NCBI RefSeq assembly: GCF_020342435.1
Contig: NZ_CP080504.1
Coordinates: 273,698 to 337,697, forward strand
Reading direction: 5' to 3'
From: Candidatus Vallotiella sp. (ex Adelges kitamiensis)
GTDB taxonomy: Bacteria; Pseudomonadota; Gammaproteobacteria; Burkholderiales; Burkholderiaceae
DNA length: 64,000 bases
Shown here: positions 63,769 through 64,000 of the stretch, piece by piece
Layout of the letters: each line of letters opens with the position of its first letter
Position numbering within the stretch: the stretch's first letter is position 1
Translations under genes and position numbers: made by a program
The notes under the pieces: model-generated
The model's input: the letters and a program-made list of their open reading frames with translations, nothing else
Database searches by the model: none
What the model was told of the DNA's origin: nothing

Positions 63769-63912
63769 AAAATCTCACTTTAGTTGAGTCATTTAAACTA
63801 TTTATTTATGATATTTAGACACCTCTCTCTAGTTTAGACTAGACAATATTTCTTGAGTCACTATATGCTAACCGAAAGCTAGATAATTGCTTAGAATAAA
63901 GCAGACTTTTAT

Positions 63913-64000
63913 ATGAGTAAAATAACTAACGATGCGCATCTAAGCGAGATTCGTCTTGATGGACAAATTTTATATGAAAGTAATTTTTTAACTCTCAAAC
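63913..64000 (+). CDS. NUDIX hydrolase (ADP-ribose pyrophosphatase type), 3' end outside window
   Basis: The frame is open from the ATG to the right edge (29 codons). Residues HLSEIRLDGQILYESNFLTL resemble the N-terminus of the ADP-ribose pyrophosphatase that follows nuoN in Burkholderia. The catalytic NUDIX box would lie beyond the window, so the call rests on position and this short match. No clear ribosome site is visible, so the gene could also be a remnant. Confidence 0.55.
   Translation, partial: MSKITNDAHLSEIRLDGQILYESNFLTLK

Overview
The window is a stretch of a shrinking betaproteobacterial chromosome. Protein sequences and gene order look like Burkholderiaceae: lolA-(rarA)-serS-tRNA-Ser, minCDE, hemW-rdgB-(rph), yicC-gmk-rpoZ-(spoT), nth-rsxB, dnaE-msbA, rng-(maf..rsfS)-nadD-(hemF)-purD-yebC, ilvI-ilvH-ilvC-psd-pssA-leuA, rpsO-pnp-(qor)-tpiA-secG-tRNA-Leu-nuoA to nuoN. 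Names in brackets are genes I find only as decayed remnants at exactly the expected place. About 18 kb of the 64 kb lacks an intact gene, base composition is AT-shifted, and there are no insertion sequences, prophages or CRISPR arrays. This pattern suggests a host-restricted endosymbiont in mid-reduction, for example a 'Candidatus Vallotia'-like insect symbiont; the exact taxon is an inference.

Layout. 1-7.8 kb: partial lolA, serS, tRNA-Ser(CGA), minCDE, a 2.1 kb empty stretch, tRNA-Ser(UGA). 7.8-14.4 kb: hemW and rdgB, an rph remnant, yicC, gmk, rpoZ, a long spoT remnant, tRNA-Arg(ACG). 15-20 kb: nth, rsxB, 2 kb of non-coding DNA, rhlE. 21-26.7 kb: dnaE, msbA, tRNA-fMet. 27-33.7 kb: rng, nadD, purD, yebC and a LOG-family gene on the minus strand, with remnants of maf, probably rsfS, hemF and perhaps grxD. 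35-42.5 kb: branched-chain amino-acid genes enclosing the phosphatidylethanolamine genes psd and pssA. 43-49 kb: rpsO, pnp, a broken quinone oxidoreductase, tpiA, secG, tRNA-Leu(GAG). 48.9-63.8 kb: a complete 14-gene respiratory complex I operon, then the first codons of a NUDIX hydrolase at the right edge.

What is retained is central: translation, replication, division-site placement, complex I, phospholipid synthesis, lipid A export and synthesis steps for valine, isoleucine and leucine. What is lost is mostly stress response, RNA trimming, redox and repair functions. The clearest observations beyond annotation are the reconstructable gene remnants and a set of short perfect inverted repeats in the non-coding DNA. 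One of these lies inside the spoT remnant and appears to have been created by clustered changes that copied one arm into the other, suggesting template-switch mutation during decay.
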